From Paracoccus denitrificans (GTDB lineage Bacteria; Pseudomonadota; Alphaproteobacteria; Rhodobacterales; Rhodobacteraceae): a stretch of DNA of 64,000 nt. The notes under the pieces were generated by a model. That model was given only the letters and a program-made list of their open reading frames with translations. It was not told the DNA's origin and did not search any database. The position numbers and the translations under genes were made by a program. Position 1 is the stretch's first letter; each line of letters begins with the position of its first letter. Where the stretch lies: positions 31,723-95,722 of the forward strand of contig QFNE01000010.1 in assembly GCA_003240735.1 (NCBI GenBank), read 5' to 3'. This document shows positions 43,683 to 52,030 of the stretch, piece by piece.

Positions 43683-44402
43683 ATGAAATCCGCCAATAAA
43701 CCCCTTCTGATTGCAGCGACCACGCTGGCACTTTCGGGTGCAGCCTTTGCGCAGACCGCGACCGCGCCGGCGACGGATGCGCCGGTTGTGACTGCGCCTG
43801 CGACCACCCCGGCAGAAAGCGCAGCCGACAACGCCGCAGACGCCGCGAACAGCGCGATGGATGCAGCAGGTGATGCCGCAAATGCAGCGGGCCAAGCGGC
43901 AGGTGACGCCGCGAATGCCGCAGGCGAAGCTGCGGGCGATGCCGCTGCAGCCGCAAACGACGCGGCCGATGCCGCCGCCGACGCGGCCGGTGAGGCTGCC
44001 GACGCCGCTGCCGCTGCGCCTGTCGCAGCACCGGACGTCAGCGCACCCGCGCTGAGCGCCACGAACCCCGGCGTCCTTGGCTCGTGGGTGACTTCGCGCA
44101 ACATCTGGACGACCAATCAGCCGTCAAGCTCGGCTTGGTCCGACACGGCGCTGACGGAGCGTCCTGCCGATTGGCAGGAGATCGCGAAAGTCAATGATGT
44201 TGTCTTCGACAAAGACGGCCAGCTGGTCGGTTATATCGCTGACATCGGCGGCTTCCTCGGGATTGGCGCAAAGAAAGTGCTGCTTGGTACCGACGCCATC
44301 CACATGGTGACGATCAACGACGACACGTTCTATGCGACCAACTTCACCAAAGAAGAGCTTGAAGCGCTTCCGGACTTCGACACCGCGACTGTCATGAAGT
44401 GA
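43683..44402 (+). CDS. Exported PRC-barrel protein with alanine-rich repeat region
   Basis: A 239-residue secreted protein: a signal peptide ending ALSGAAFA, a Thr/Pro/Ala stretch, an Ala-rich low-complexity region (about residues 40-110) built from near-repeats such as AADAANSAMDAAGDAANAAG, and a C-terminal PRC-barrel domain (IAKVNDVVFDKDGQLVGYIA, DIGGFLGIGAKKVLLG). The repeat should form amphipathic helix or coil resembling LEA-type sequences. AGAGGA precedes the ATG. The next gene encodes a paralogous PRC barrel with a different linker. Function unknown; envelope stress or surface attachment is possible. Confidence 0.85.
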   Translation: MKSANKPLLIAATTLALSGAAFAQTATAPATDAPVVTAPATTPAESAADNAADAANSAMDAAGDAANAAGQAAGDAANAAGEAAGDAAAAANDAADAAADAAGEAADAAAAAPVAAPDVSAPALSATNPGVLGSWVTSRNIWTTNQPSSSAWSDTALTERPADWQEIAKVNDVVFDKDGQLVGYIADIGGFLGIGAKKVLLGTDAIHMVTINDDTFYATNFTKEELEALPDFDTATVMK

Positions 44403-44423
44403 CCTGAACGGTCAAAATACCGG

Positions 44424-44451
44424 AAAGGGGTGCCATTGGCACCCCTTTTTT
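44424..44451 (+). terminator. Intrinsic terminator after the first PRC-barrel gene
   Basis: AAAGGGGTGCC and GGCACCCCTTT form a perfect 11-bp stem with an ATT loop followed by a run of six T. It separates the two PRC-barrel genes into individual transcripts or causes partial read-through. Confidence 0.9.
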
Positions 44452-44561
44452 CATGGCCAAACAAAGTCTTCTGCGGAACCCGGTCGGTGCAGTCGTGTTA
44501 GGTCGCAGGGACCCGGCGAGAGCCGGGTTTGATCTGCTCCTGTTTCCAAGAGGTTCTGCGA

Positions 44562-45845
44562 ATGTTGAAGCATCTGATGGGAAGTGCGGCGGTACTGGTC
44601 ACGATGGCCGGCACATCACTGGCCCAGTCGCCTGACGTGACGGTCGAACAATGCGCCCCGAAAGTGACAGTCACACAAAAAGATCCAAAGCTGACGGTCA
44701 CGATCCCCGAGGGCGGGGGAGAGCCGCAACTGGTGGTCGAGCAGGACGACCCTGAGGTGACGGTCGAGCCGTGTACGCCCAAGGTCACCGTGGCCGGGGC
44801 AGAGGTTCCGGTTCCGGCCGCGACCATTGAGCCAGAAATTACGATAAACCGCGCTCAGAACGCCGAGGTGACTGTGAACCGCGTTGGGGCAGAGGCTGCG
44901 GCGCCGGCCGCCGCGGCACCGACCGACGACGCTGCCGCCGATGCCCCTCCACCGCCGCCTCCTGCAGGAACAGATGCTCCGCCGCCGCCACCTGCTGCAG
45001 CGGGCGCGCCTCCGCCCCCTCCCGCAACTACAGTCACGCCGCCCGCCCCTGAGGCCGTACCTCCGGCGGCTGTCGCGGGGGACGTGCCTCCACCGCCGGC
45101 CGCTGACGACACCGTGGCACCGCCTCCTCCGCCGCCCCCTGCGGAAGGTGAGGCACCTGCTGCGATCCCGCCTGCGGCCCCGGTCCCGATGGTGCCAGCG
45201 CCCGGATCAGCGGAGCCGGATGCCTCGCCCGCGACTGCAAGCAACGAGCCGCCCCCTGCGGAGGGAGAGCCTGCACCCGATGTCGCCCGTCCCGAAACCC
45301 CGGTTGATGTCGACAACCTGCCTGCCACGCCGCCCCATCCGGCACAGGTGGAGCCGCAGTCTGCATCATCCGCGACACCGGTCGCACCTGCCGAAGCAAC
45401 AGACGCCGACGCGGTCGAACCGGGGGCAGACCCGGCGTCAACAGATGCCCAAGCCGTGTCAGATGCTGCCACGGAGCCAGCTTCCACTGATGCAGCGACC
45501 GTTCAAACGGCGCCGGTTCTGGCATCCGACGTGGTCGTCCGCCAAGGCTACGAGCTTGCACCCGTGGACGTCGTCACGGGCGATGAGCTGAAGGGGGCGG
45601 GCGTGTATACAGCTGATGACCAGAAGATAGGCAACGTCGAAGACATCGTCGCCGATGCGGACGGTAAGATCACCCAGGTAATCGTCGGGGTCGGCGGCTT
45701 TCTGGGGGTTGGCGAGCGCAAGGTCGCGTGGCCCTTCGATCAGGTTTCGCTGCAGCGCAAGGCCGATGGGTCCGATCTGCGGGCCTATGTCGGGACGTCA
45801 GGCGAACAGGTAAACGATCTGCCGGAATATAATCCGGCGAACTGA
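44562..45845 (+). CDS. Exported PRC-barrel protein with proline-rich linker
   Basis: A 427-residue secreted protein: a signal peptide (GSAAVLVTMAGTSLAQ), an N-terminal region of repeated beta-strand units of the form DVTVEQCAPKVTVTQ / PEVTVEPCTPKVTV with two cysteines, a long Pro/Ala-rich linker (about residues 105-310, runs such as APPPPPAAAGAPPPPPA), and a C-terminal PRC-barrel domain (QKIGNVEDIVADADGKITQ, VGVGGFLGVGERKVAWPFDQ). The barrel resembles the one in the preceding gene. The linker could span the cell wall or periplasm. The ATG follows AAGAGG; an earlier start lacks a signal peptide. Function unknown. Confidence 0.85.
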   Translation: MLKHLMGSAAVLVTMAGTSLAQSPDVTVEQCAPKVTVTQKDPKLTVTIPEGGGEPQLVVEQDDPEVTVEPCTPKVTVAGAEVPVPAATIEPEITINRAQNAEVTVNRVGAEAAAPAAAAPTDDAAADAPPPPPPAGTDAPPPPPAAAGAPPPPPATTVTPPAPEAVPPAAVAGDVPPPPAADDTVAPPPPPPPAEGEAPAAIPPAAPVPMVPAPGSAEPDASPATASNEPPPAEGEPAPDVARPETPVDVDNLPATPPHPAQVEPQSASSATPVAPAEATDADAVEPGADPASTDAQAVSDAATEPASTDAATVQTAPVLASDVVVRQGYELAPVDVVTGDELKGAGVYTADDQKIGNVEDIVADADGKITQVIVGVGGFLGVGERKVAWPFDQVSLQRKADGSDLRAYVGTSGEQVNDLPEYNPAN

Positions 45846-45864
45846 TGCCGGCAGATTGTTGCAG

Positions 45865-45889
45865 TGGCCCCGCCCGAAAGGCGGGGTCA
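45865..45889 (+). terminator. Hairpin after the second PRC-barrel gene, weak terminator
   Basis: TGGCCCCGCC and GGCGGGGTCA form a 10-bp stem (one G-T pair) with a CGAAA loop, 20 bp past the stop codon. Only a weak T-rich sequence (CATTTTC) follows. Confidence 0.55.
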
Positions 45890-45900
45890 CACTCATTTTC

Positions 45901-45955
45901 GGACGGGCGCTTCAAGCCCCCGCAAATTCCTTTCAGAATCTGTGGACGGGCGCTT
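45901..45955. repeat. Short direct repeat upstream of the tRNA-Asp pair
   Basis: GGACGGGCGCTT occurs twice, at 45901-45912 and 45944-45955, and the second copy runs into the TTGACG element of the tRNA promoter candidate. It may be a protein-binding site or a remnant duplication. Confidence 0.45.
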
Positions 45956-45982
45956 GACGCCGTCTGCGTGGCTGCGTAAACC
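45954..45982 (+). promoter_or_regulatory. Candidate tRNA-Asp promoter
   Basis: TTGACG and TAAACC are spaced by 17 bp, followed by a C-rich discriminator (CCCGCCCAC), a combination typical of growth-rate regulated stable RNA promoters. It lies 34 bp before the first tRNA. Confidence 0.5.
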
Positions 45983-46016
45983 CCGCCCACTTCGGTCGGT
46001 GACCGAGGTGGTATGC

Positions 46017-46093
46017 GCGGTTGTAGCTCAGTTGGTTAGAGTACCGGCCTGTCACGCCGGGGGTCGCGGGTTCGAGCCCCGTCAACCGCGCCA
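46017..46093 (+). tRNA. tRNA-Asp (GTC), first copy
   Basis: A 77-nt cloverleaf: acceptor GCGGTTG/CAACCGC, D-arm with AGCTCAGTTGGTTAGAG, anticodon loop CTGTCAC with anticodon GTC, T-arm GGGTTCGAGCCCC-like loop, and an encoded CCA end. Aspartate identity follows from the anticodon and the discriminator G. Confidence 0.97.
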
Positions 46094-46123
46094 CCACCTT
46101 GTCACCACCCGAAAGATAGATGC

Positions 46124-46200
46124 GCGGTTGTAGCTCAGTTGGTTAGAGTACCGGCCTGTCACGCCGGGGGTCGCGGGTTCGAGCCCCGTCAACCGCGCCA
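46124..46200 (+). tRNA. tRNA-Asp (GTC), second identical copy
   Basis: Identical in all 77 positions to the copy 30 bp upstream, including the encoded CCA. The short spacer and the single promoter candidate upstream suggest one precursor RNA. A hairpin terminator follows. Confidence 0.97.
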
Positions 46201-46233
46201 TTTATCCCCCTTCATCAGTGATCATGACGATAT

Positions 46234-46260
46234 GACCCCGGTGGTCTTTCGGGGTCTTTT
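46234..46260 (+). terminator. Terminator of the tRNA-Asp transcript
   Basis: GACCCCG and CGGGGTC form a 7-bp stem with a 9-nt loop followed by TTTT, 33 bp beyond the second tRNA and before sspB. Confidence 0.7.
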
Positions 46261-46311
46261 CACGGCGGCGCATATCCCTATGCTGGCGCTGAAGTTTGGA
46301 AGGGGTTCGCG

Positions 46312-46782
46312 ATGTCCGGTGAAATCGACTATGGCGGCATGATGCACCGTGCGATGCAGGGGCTGATCGCCGATGTGCTGGAAGGCGTGGCTGAACAGGG
46401 TCTGCCTGGGAACCACCATTTCTTCATCACCTTCGACACGCGCGAAGATGGGGTCGAAATGGCCGACTGGCTGCGCGAGCGTTATCCCGAGGAAATGACG
46501 ATCGTCATTCAGAACTGGTTCGACGGGCTGAAGGTGACGGATGAAGGGTTCTCGATCACGCTGAATTTCGGCAACTCCCCCGAGACGCTGGTGATCCCGT
46601 TCGACGCGCTGCGGACGTTCGTCGATCCATCGGTCGAGTTCGGTCTGCGCTTCGAATCGCCAGATGACGACGAAGATGACGATGCGGAAGAAGAGGTCGA
46701 CGCCGGCGATGAGCCTGCGGCGGTGCCTGAAAAGCCGTCCACCGGCGGCGAGGTCGTCAGCCTGGACAAGTTCCGCAAGTAA
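46312..46782 (+). CDS. sspB: SspB-family ClpXP adaptor
   Basis: SspB tethers ssrA-tagged and other substrates to the ClpXP protease. The 156-residue alphaproteobacterial form begins MSGEIDYGGMMHRAMQGLIA, has the conserved GNHHFFITFDTREDGVEMAD strand region and LNFGNSPETLVIPFDALRTF, then an acidic disordered linker (PDDDEDDDAEEEVDAGDE), and ends in EVVSLDKFRK, the short ClpX-docking tail. AAGGGG precedes the ATG. It lies between the tRNA-Asp genes and fumC. Confidence 0.94.
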   Translation: MSGEIDYGGMMHRAMQGLIADVLEGVAEQGLPGNHHFFITFDTREDGVEMADWLRERYPEEMTIVIQNWFDGLKVTDEGFSITLNFGNSPETLVIPFDALRTFVDPSVEFGLRFESPDDDEDDDAEEEVDAGDEPAAVPEKPSTGGEVVSLDKFRK

Positions 46783-46847
46783 TCGGTCCCGATTGCCATC
46801 CCTGACGCCCGGGCCTAGAACCGGGGCGTCATAAATTGGGGGATGCC

Positions 46848-48242
46848 ATGACCGACAGCCGTACTGAAACCGACAGCTTTGGCCCGCTCGAGGTCGCGTC
46901 TGAAAAGTACTGGGGCGCACAGACGCAGCGGTCACTGGGCAACTTCAAGATCGGCTGGGAAAAGCAGCCCATTGCGGTCGTTCGTGCGCTTGGTGTGATC
47001 AAGCAGGCTGCGGCGCAGGTGAACATGGCGACCGGCAAGCTGGACCCTGCCATCGGAAACGCCATGGTCGAGGCCGCGCAGGAAGTCATCGACGGCAAGC
47101 TGGACGACAACTTTCCGCTGGTCGTGTGGCAGACCGGGTCGGGCACGCAGTCCAACATGAACGCCAACGAAGTCATCTCGAACCGCGCGATCCAGATTCT
47201 GGGCGGAGAGATGGGTTCGAAAAAGCCCGTTCACCCGAACGACCACGTCAACATGGGCCAGTCGTCGAACGACACGTTCCCGACCGCCATGCACGTGGCG
47301 ATCGGCATGGTTGCCCGTGACGTACTGATCCCGGGGCTGGAGCATCTGGCCGCCGCGCTGGAGGCCAAGCAGGCCGAGTTCAAGGACATCATCAAGATCG
47401 GCCGCACCCACACGCAGGATGCGACGCCGCTGACCCTGGGTCAGGAATTCTCAGGCTATGCCCATCAGGTCCGCATGGCGATCGAACGGGTGCGCATGTG
47501 CCTGCCCCAGATCTATGAACTGGCGCAGGGCGGCACCGCCGTCGGCACCGGGCTGAACACCAAGAAGGGCTGGGACACGGCTATCGCGGCGGAAATCGCC
47601 AAGATCACCGGGCTGCCGTTCGTGACCGCGCCGAACAAGTTCGAGGCATTGGCCGCGCATGATGCGATGGTCTTCTTCTCTGGCGCGCTGAAAACCGTGG
47701 CCGTCAGCCTGTTCAAGATCGCCAACGACCTGCGTCTGCTGGGATCGGGCCCGCGTTCGGGGTTGGGTGAGCTGATCCTGCCGGAAAATGAGCCGGGCAG
47801 CTCGATCATGCCGGGCAAGGTCAACCCCACCCAGGCAGAGGCGCTGACGATGGTCTGCGCGCAGGTCATGGGGAACGACGCGGCGGTCGGCTTTGCCGGA
47901 AGCCAAGGGCATTTCGAACTGAACGTCTATAACCCGATGATGTCTTACAACGTCATCCAGTCGATGCAGCTTCTGGGCGATGCGGCTGTCAGCTTTACCG
48001 ACAACATGGTTGTCGGGACCGAGGCGAACATTCCCCGCATCGAGAAGCTGATGAAGGAATCGCTGATGCTGGTGACGGCGCTGGCGCCGACCATTGGCTA
48101 TGACGCGGCGACCAAGGTCGCCAAGACCGCCCACAAGAACGGCACCACCTTGCGCGCAGAGGCCGTGAAGCTGGGCTATGTGGACGAAGAAACCTTCGAC
48201 CGCGTCGTTCGCCCGGAACTGATGATCGGGCCGGAAGACTGA
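46848..48242 (+). CDS. fumC: Fumarate hydratase class II
   Basis: FumC interconverts fumarate and malate in the TCA cycle without an iron-sulfur cluster. The 464-residue protein has SEKYWGAQTQRSL near the N-terminus, SGTQSNMNANEVISNRA, the catalytic histidine region KIGRTHTQDATPLTLGQEFS, and the superfamily signature GSSIMPGKVNPTQAE. GGGGGATGCC before the chosen ATG is a good ribosome binding site; an earlier in-frame start four codons upstream is less likely. A strong terminator follows the stop codon. Confidence 0.97.
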   Translation: MTDSRTETDSFGPLEVASEKYWGAQTQRSLGNFKIGWEKQPIAVVRALGVIKQAAAQVNMATGKLDPAIGNAMVEAAQEVIDGKLDDNFPLVVWQTGSGTQSNMNANEVISNRAIQILGGEMGSKKPVHPNDHVNMGQSSNDTFPTAMHVAIGMVARDVLIPGLEHLAAALEAKQAEFKDIIKIGRTHTQDATPLTLGQEFSGYAHQVRMAIERVRMCLPQIYELAQGGTAVGTGLNTKKGWDTAIAAEIAKITGLPFVTAPNKFEALAAHDAMVFFSGALKTVAVSLFKIANDLRLLGSGPRSGLGELILPENEPGSSIMPGKVNPTQAEALTMVCAQVMGNDAAVGFAGSQGHFELNVYNPMMSYNVIQSMQLLGDAAVSFTDNMVVGTEANIPRIEKLMKESLMLVTALAPTIGYDAATKVAKTAHKNGTTLRAEAVKLGYVDEETFDRVVRPELMIGPED

Positions 48243-48247
48243 TCACC

Positions 48248-48277
48248 AAAGGCCCGGGCACACGTCCCGGGCCTTTT
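48248..48277 (+). terminator. Intrinsic terminator after fumC
   Basis: AAAGGCCCGGG and CCCGGGCCTTT form a perfect 11-bp stem with a 7-nt loop and a TTTT run, 5 bp past the fumC stop codon. Confidence 0.9.
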
Positions 48278-48297
48278 CCTTGGCAGGATGGGCTGAC

Positions 48298-48504
48298 ATG
48301 GCCGAGATCACGAACCTGAACCGGTTTCGCAAGCAGAAGGCCCGCGACGACAACCGTCGTCAGGGTGATGAAAACGCAGCGCGTTTCGGGCGTAATGCGG
48401 CTGCGCGCGCGGCTGATGAACAGCACACCATCCGCCAGAACCGCCACCTGGACGCGCATCGCCGCGACGAGCCGGCCCGCGATGATGTGGTCCGCGATGA
48501 TTGA
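48298..48504 (+). CDS. DUF4169 family small basic protein
   Basis: A 68-residue basic, probably helical protein with MAEITNLNRFRKQKARDDNR and ARFGRNAAARAADEQ, which I recognise as the Rhodobacterales DUF4169 family. The function is not known. Its start lies 21 bp after the fumC terminator, and its 3' end overlaps the start of the ribbon-helix-helix gene by 8 bp, so those two are coupled. Confidence 0.8.
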   Translation: MAEITNLNRFRKQKARDDNRRQGDENAARFGRNAAARAADEQHTIRQNRHLDAHRRDEPARDDVVRDD

Positions 48505-48748
48505 TCTGCCGTCGCTGGACGCGCCCCAGAAACGGTCGATCACACTGGACGGGCACCAGACGAGCGTCAGTCTTGAGGATGCATTCTGGCGCGGCGCCGC
48601 GACGGCCGCCCAAGCGGCGGGCATGACGCGGGTTCAACTGATCGCCGCCATCGATCACGCCCGACCGGCCGAAGTGGGTCTGGCGACTGCGATCCGTCTT
48701 TACCTGTATGACCAAGCGCAACTTGCGCAAGCCCACAGCGGCGAATAG
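48497..48748 (+). CDS. Ribbon-helix-helix domain protein
   Basis: An 83-residue protein with KRSITLDGHQTSVSLEDAFW (beta strand and first helix) and AGMTRVQLIAAIDHARPAEV (second helix and turn), matching the RHH_4 type of ribbon-helix-helix DNA-binding domains. It may be a small regulator, perhaps with the coupled DUF4169 protein as partner, but there is no toxin gene nearby. An in-frame ATG five codons upstream is an alternative start. Confidence 0.78.
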   Translation: MIDLPSLDAPQKRSITLDGHQTSVSLEDAFWRGAATAAQAAGMTRVQLIAAIDHARPAEVGLATAIRLYLYDQAQLAQAHSGE

Positions 48749-48778
48749 AACCGCGCAAATTCAGACGATGAGGGTATC

Positions 48779-49522
48779 ATGGCAGGCCATTCAAAATGGG
48801 CCAACATCCAGCACCGCAAGGGCAAGCAGGATGCGGCACGATCCAAACTGTTTTCCAAGTTCGCCAAGGAAATCACCGTGGCGGCCAAGATGGGCGACCC
48901 CGACCCCGAAAAGAACCCGCGCCTTCGTCTGGCGGTGAAGGAAGCCAAGTCGAACTCCATGCCCAAGGACGTCATCGACCGCGCGATCAAGAAGTCGCAG
49001 GCAGGCGAGGGCGACGCCTATGAGGAAATCCGCTACGAAGGTTACGGCCCCAACGGTATCGCTGTCATCGTCGAGGCGATGACTGACAACCGCAACCGCA
49101 CGGCGTCGAACGTCCGGTCTTACTTCACCAAGTCGGGTGGCGATCTGGGCCAGACCGGTTCGGTATCCTTCATGTTCGATCGCGTGGGCGAAATCATGTA
49201 TCCGGCGTCAGCAGGGGACGCGGACACTGTGATGATGGCGGCTCTGGAGGCCGGTGCAGATGACGTGCAGTCCGACGAGGAAGGGCACTGGATCTATTGC
49301 GCCGACACCGACCTGAACGAGGTGTCCACGGCGCTGGAATCCGCGCTGGGCGAGTCGGAAACCGCAAAGCTGATCTGGAAGCCGCAGGCACCGACCGAAA
49401 TTGACGATCTGGAATCCGCGCAAAAGCTGATGAAGCTGATCGACACGTTGGAAGATGACGACGACGTGCAGAATGTCACGGCGAACTTCGACCTGTCCGA
49501 CAGCGTCGCAGCCGAACTGTGA
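48779..49522 (+). CDS. yebC: YebC/PmpR-family regulator
   Basis: The 247-residue protein has the family N-terminus AGHSKWANIQHRKGKQDAAR, KNPRLRLAVKEAKSNSMPKD, YEGYGPNGIAVIVEAMTDN and SGGDLGQTGSVSFMFDR. YebC proteins were described as transcription regulators; recent work on the family points to ribosome-associated help in translating difficult proline stretches. GAGGG precedes the ATG. It is 30 bp after the ribbon-helix-helix gene on the same strand. Confidence 0.96.
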   Translation: MAGHSKWANIQHRKGKQDAARSKLFSKFAKEITVAAKMGDPDPEKNPRLRLAVKEAKSNSMPKDVIDRAIKKSQAGEGDAYEEIRYEGYGPNGIAVIVEAMTDNRNRTASNVRSYFTKSGGDLGQTGSVSFMFDRVGEIMYPASAGDADTVMMAALEAGADDVQSDEEGHWIYCADTDLNEVSTALESALGESETAKLIWKPQAPTEIDDLESAQKLMKLIDTLEDDDDVQNVTANFDLSDSVAAEL

Positions 49523-49553
49523 CGCGATCCCGCCGCGTGTCCCGGGGTTGTGA

Positions 49554-50156
49554 ATGATCGGATCATTCGGCCCGGGCTTCGCGACGGGATTGTCCCTGAT
49601 TCTGGCGATTGGGGCGCAGAACGCGTTCGTACTGAAACAGGGCCTGCTGCGACAGCACGTCTTCGCGGTTTGCCTGTTTTGTGCTGTATCTGACGCGCTG
49701 CTGATCGCAGCGGGGGTGGCTGGTGCCGGTACGATCGCCGCCAAGGCACCGCTGTTTTTGCAGATCATGCGTTGGGGCGGCGCGGCGTTTCTGATCTGGT
49801 ATGGTTTTCGTTCATTCCGCGCGGCGTGGCGCGGCGGTGATGCACTGCGCGCCGCTGACGCGGGGCCTGCCAAGCTGGCCCCGACAATTGGGACGATCGC
49901 GGCGCTGACGTGGCTGAACCCGCATGTCTATCTCGACACAGTCGTCCTGTTGGGCGCGGTATCGGCCAATCAGCCGGATCGCACCGCATTTGCGTTGGGC
50001 GCGATGACGGCGTCGTTCGTGTTCTTCTTTTCGCTCGGCTATGGGGCGCGGCTGTTGCAGCCGATCTTCCGAAAGCCTTCGGCATGGCGGGTGTTGGATG
50101 TGATCGTCGGCGTGATGATGTGGTCGATTGCCGCCGGACTGATCCTGAAGGGCTGA
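49554..50156 (+). CDS. LysE/ArgO-family amino acid exporter
   Basis: The 200-residue inner-membrane protein has about six transmembrane segments and the LysE superfamily signatures ATGLSLILAIGAQNAFVLKQ (residues 10-29) and ALTWLNPHVYLDTVVLLGAV. The subgroup is ArgO/LysE, which exports basic amino acids; the substrate is inferred. It converges with the choline transporter operon with 6 bp between stop codons and no visible terminator. Confidence 0.92.
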   Translation: MIGSFGPGFATGLSLILAIGAQNAFVLKQGLLRQHVFAVCLFCAVSDALLIAAGVAGAGTIAAKAPLFLQIMRWGGAAFLIWYGFRSFRAAWRGGDALRAADAGPAKLAPTIGTIAALTWLNPHVYLDTVVLLGAVSANQPDRTAFALGAMTASFVFFFSLGYGARLLQPIFRKPSAWRVLDVIVGVMMWSIAAGLILKG

Positions 50157-50162
50157 CCCGCG

Positions 50163-51179
50163 TTACTGCTGCGGATTGGCAAGGCGTGCCAGCACGCCGG
50201 CGCGCGTCACGCGACCGCCACCCTGAAGCGGCAAGGCATCCTGACCCGCCAGCTTCTCCATAACGTCACGGGCCGCGAGATTACGGGCGAGCGGCTCACC
50301 CGCAGCGTCGCCGGGTTCGGCCATGTCCCCTGCGGTCAGCACCATCATCGGATTCATGTGGGCCACGAAATCCTGAACATAATCGCTGGCCGGGTTGGCG
50401 ATGATTTCTCGCGCGGTGCCGCATTGCACGATCCGCCCACCATCCATCAGCGCGATGCGGTTGCCCAGCTTGAACGCCTCATCCAGATCGTGGCTGACAA
50501 ACACGATGGAGCGTCGATGCTTGGCTTGCAGCTCCAGCAATTCATCCTGAAGACGTGTGCGGATCAGCGGGTCAAGCGCACTGAATGGTTCGTCCATGAG
50601 AAGGATCGGGGCTTCGGTCGCAAAGGCACGGGCGAGACCCACGCGCTGCTGCATCCCGCCTGACAGATCGCCGACCCGACGGTCGGCCCAGTCTTCCAGC
50701 CCGACGGTCAGCAACTGATTCTCAACCCGCTTCTGACGCTCAGCCGTCGGGATGCCCGCAAGCTCCAGCCCCAGACCGACGTTTTCGCGCACGGTCCGCC
50801 ACGGCAACAGGCCAAACTGTTGGAATACCATCGAGATCGTCTGAAGCCGCAGGTGACGCAGGGACGCCGCGTCGGCGCGGGTCGTGCTGACCATCTTGTC
50901 GCCCTGACGGACCCGCACCTCGCCGCGGCATACCGGGTTGAGCGCATTGACCGCGCGCAAAAGCGTCGACTTTCCCGAACCGGACATGCCCATCAGGACC
51001 AGAATCTCACCCTCGGCCACGCTCAGCGTGCAGTTGTGGACACCCAGAACCTGACCCGTCTGCTGCTTGATTTCAGCCCGGTCATACGCCTGATCCATCA
51101 AGGGCAGCGCGGCGTCGGGCCGGTTGCCGAACACGATGGAGACGTTGTCGAACTCGACGGCGTTTCTGGTCTGGGTCAT
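50163..51179 (-). CDS. choV: Choline ABC transporter ATP-binding protein
   Basis: The 338-residue ATPase drives choline import. It has the Walker A GMSGSGKST, Q-loop region VFQQFGLLPWRTV, signature DLSGGMQQRVGLARA, Walker B ILLMDEPFSALD and the switch histidine VSHDLDEA. The long N-terminus with MDQAYDRAEIKQQTGQVLGV before the ABC core and the C-terminal extension are typical of ChoV/OpuAA-type importers. Its ATG overlaps the choW stop (ATGA). It is the last gene of choXWV. Confidence 0.95.
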   Translation of the reverse strand: MTQTRNAVEFDNVSIVFGNRPDAALPLMDQAYDRAEIKQQTGQVLGVHNCTLSVAEGEILVLMGMSGSGKSTLLRAVNALNPVCRGEVRVRQGDKMVSTTRADAASLRHLRLQTISMVFQQFGLLPWRTVRENVGLGLELAGIPTAERQKRVENQLLTVGLEDWADRRVGDLSGGMQQRVGLARAFATEAPILLMDEPFSALDPLIRTRLQDELLELQAKHRRSIVFVSHDLDEAFKLGNRIALMDGGRIVQCGTAREIIANPASDYVQDFVAHMNPMMVLTAGDMAEPGDAAGEPLARNLAARDVMEKLAGQDALPLQGGGRVTRAGVLARLANPQQ

Positions 51180-52024
51180 GAGCGCCTTTCAAATCGCAGG
51201 ATGCGGTCCAGGATGATGGCCACCACGACGATCACAAGGCCGGATTCGAACCCAAGGCCAGTGTTGACGCTGTTCAACGCGCGTACCACCGGCACACCAA
51301 GGCCCGATGCCCCGACAAGTGCCGCGATCACCACCATCGACAGTGACAGCATGATCGTCTGGTTCAGGCCTGCCATGATCTGCGGCAGGGCGCTGGGCAG
51401 TTCCACCTTCCACAGCAACTGACGCGGTGTGGCGCCGAACGCTCGCGCGGCCTCGATCAGCTGGGTCGGCGTGCTTTTGATCCCCAGATAGGTCAGCCGG
51501 ATCGGAGCAGGCAGGACGAAGATCAGCGTGGCAATCAGGCCCGGCACCATCCCGATGCCGAAGAAGACAATGGCCGGGATCAGATAGACGAAGCTTGGAA
51601 GGGTCTGCATCAGATCAAGAACCGGCTGCAGCACGGCATAGAGCCGTGGCCGGTGGGCCGCCGCGATGCCGATGGGAACCCCGACTGCCATGCAGACGAC
51701 ACCCGCCGAAAGGACGAGCGTCAGCGACTGCATCGTCTCATCCCAGTAACCCTGGTTCAGGATGAAGAGGAACCCCAGCGCGACCAGAACACAAATGCCC
51801 CAGCTGCGCCGTGTGTACCACGCAAAGGCGACGGCAAGCGCGGTGAAGATCAGGGGATGCGGGAACTCCAGAATTGTCTGGATACCGCCGATCAACCACG
51901 TCAGCGCGCCGGAGATGGCGTCGAAAACGGGTGCGCCGTGTAGCTTCAGCCAGTCGAACGCCGCTTTCGCCGTTCGCCCGACCGGGATCTTCTGATCGGT
52001 CAGGACCGAGGTCAGCCACTCCAT
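51176..52024 (-). CDS. choW: Choline ABC transporter permease
   Basis: A 282-residue inner-membrane permease of the glycine betaine/choline importer class with about six to seven transmembrane helices and the EAA-type loop ARAFGATPRQLLWKVELPSA for contact with the ATPase. LPSFVYLIPAIVFFGIGMVP is a characteristic segment. It lies 6 bp downstream of choX and overlaps choV, giving a tight choX-choW-choV operon. Confidence 0.95.
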   Translation of the reverse strand: MEWLTSVLTDQKIPVGRTAKAAFDWLKLHGAPVFDAISGALTWLIGGIQTILEFPHPLIFTALAVAFAWYTRRSWGICVLVALGFLFILNQGYWDETMQSLTLVLSAGVVCMAVGVPIGIAAAHRPRLYAVLQPVLDLMQTLPSFVYLIPAIVFFGIGMVPGLIATLIFVLPAPIRLTYLGIKSTPTQLIEAARAFGATPRQLLWKVELPSALPQIMAGLNQTIMLSLSMVVIAALVGASGLGVPVVRALNSVNTGLGFESGLVIVVVAIILDRILRFERRS

Positions 52025-52030
52025 CCGAAA

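Noticed and set aside
44930..45200. Repetitive-looking sequence that might suggest a tandem array or CRISPR
   Set aside because: The repeats are irregular proline/alanine codons of the PRC-barrel protein linker, without constant repeat length or spacers.
45864..46342. Open frames running across both tRNA-Asp genes
   Set aside because: They translate the tRNA sequences twice (repeated VRVPACHAGGRGFEPRQPRH) and are artefacts of the tandem tRNAs.
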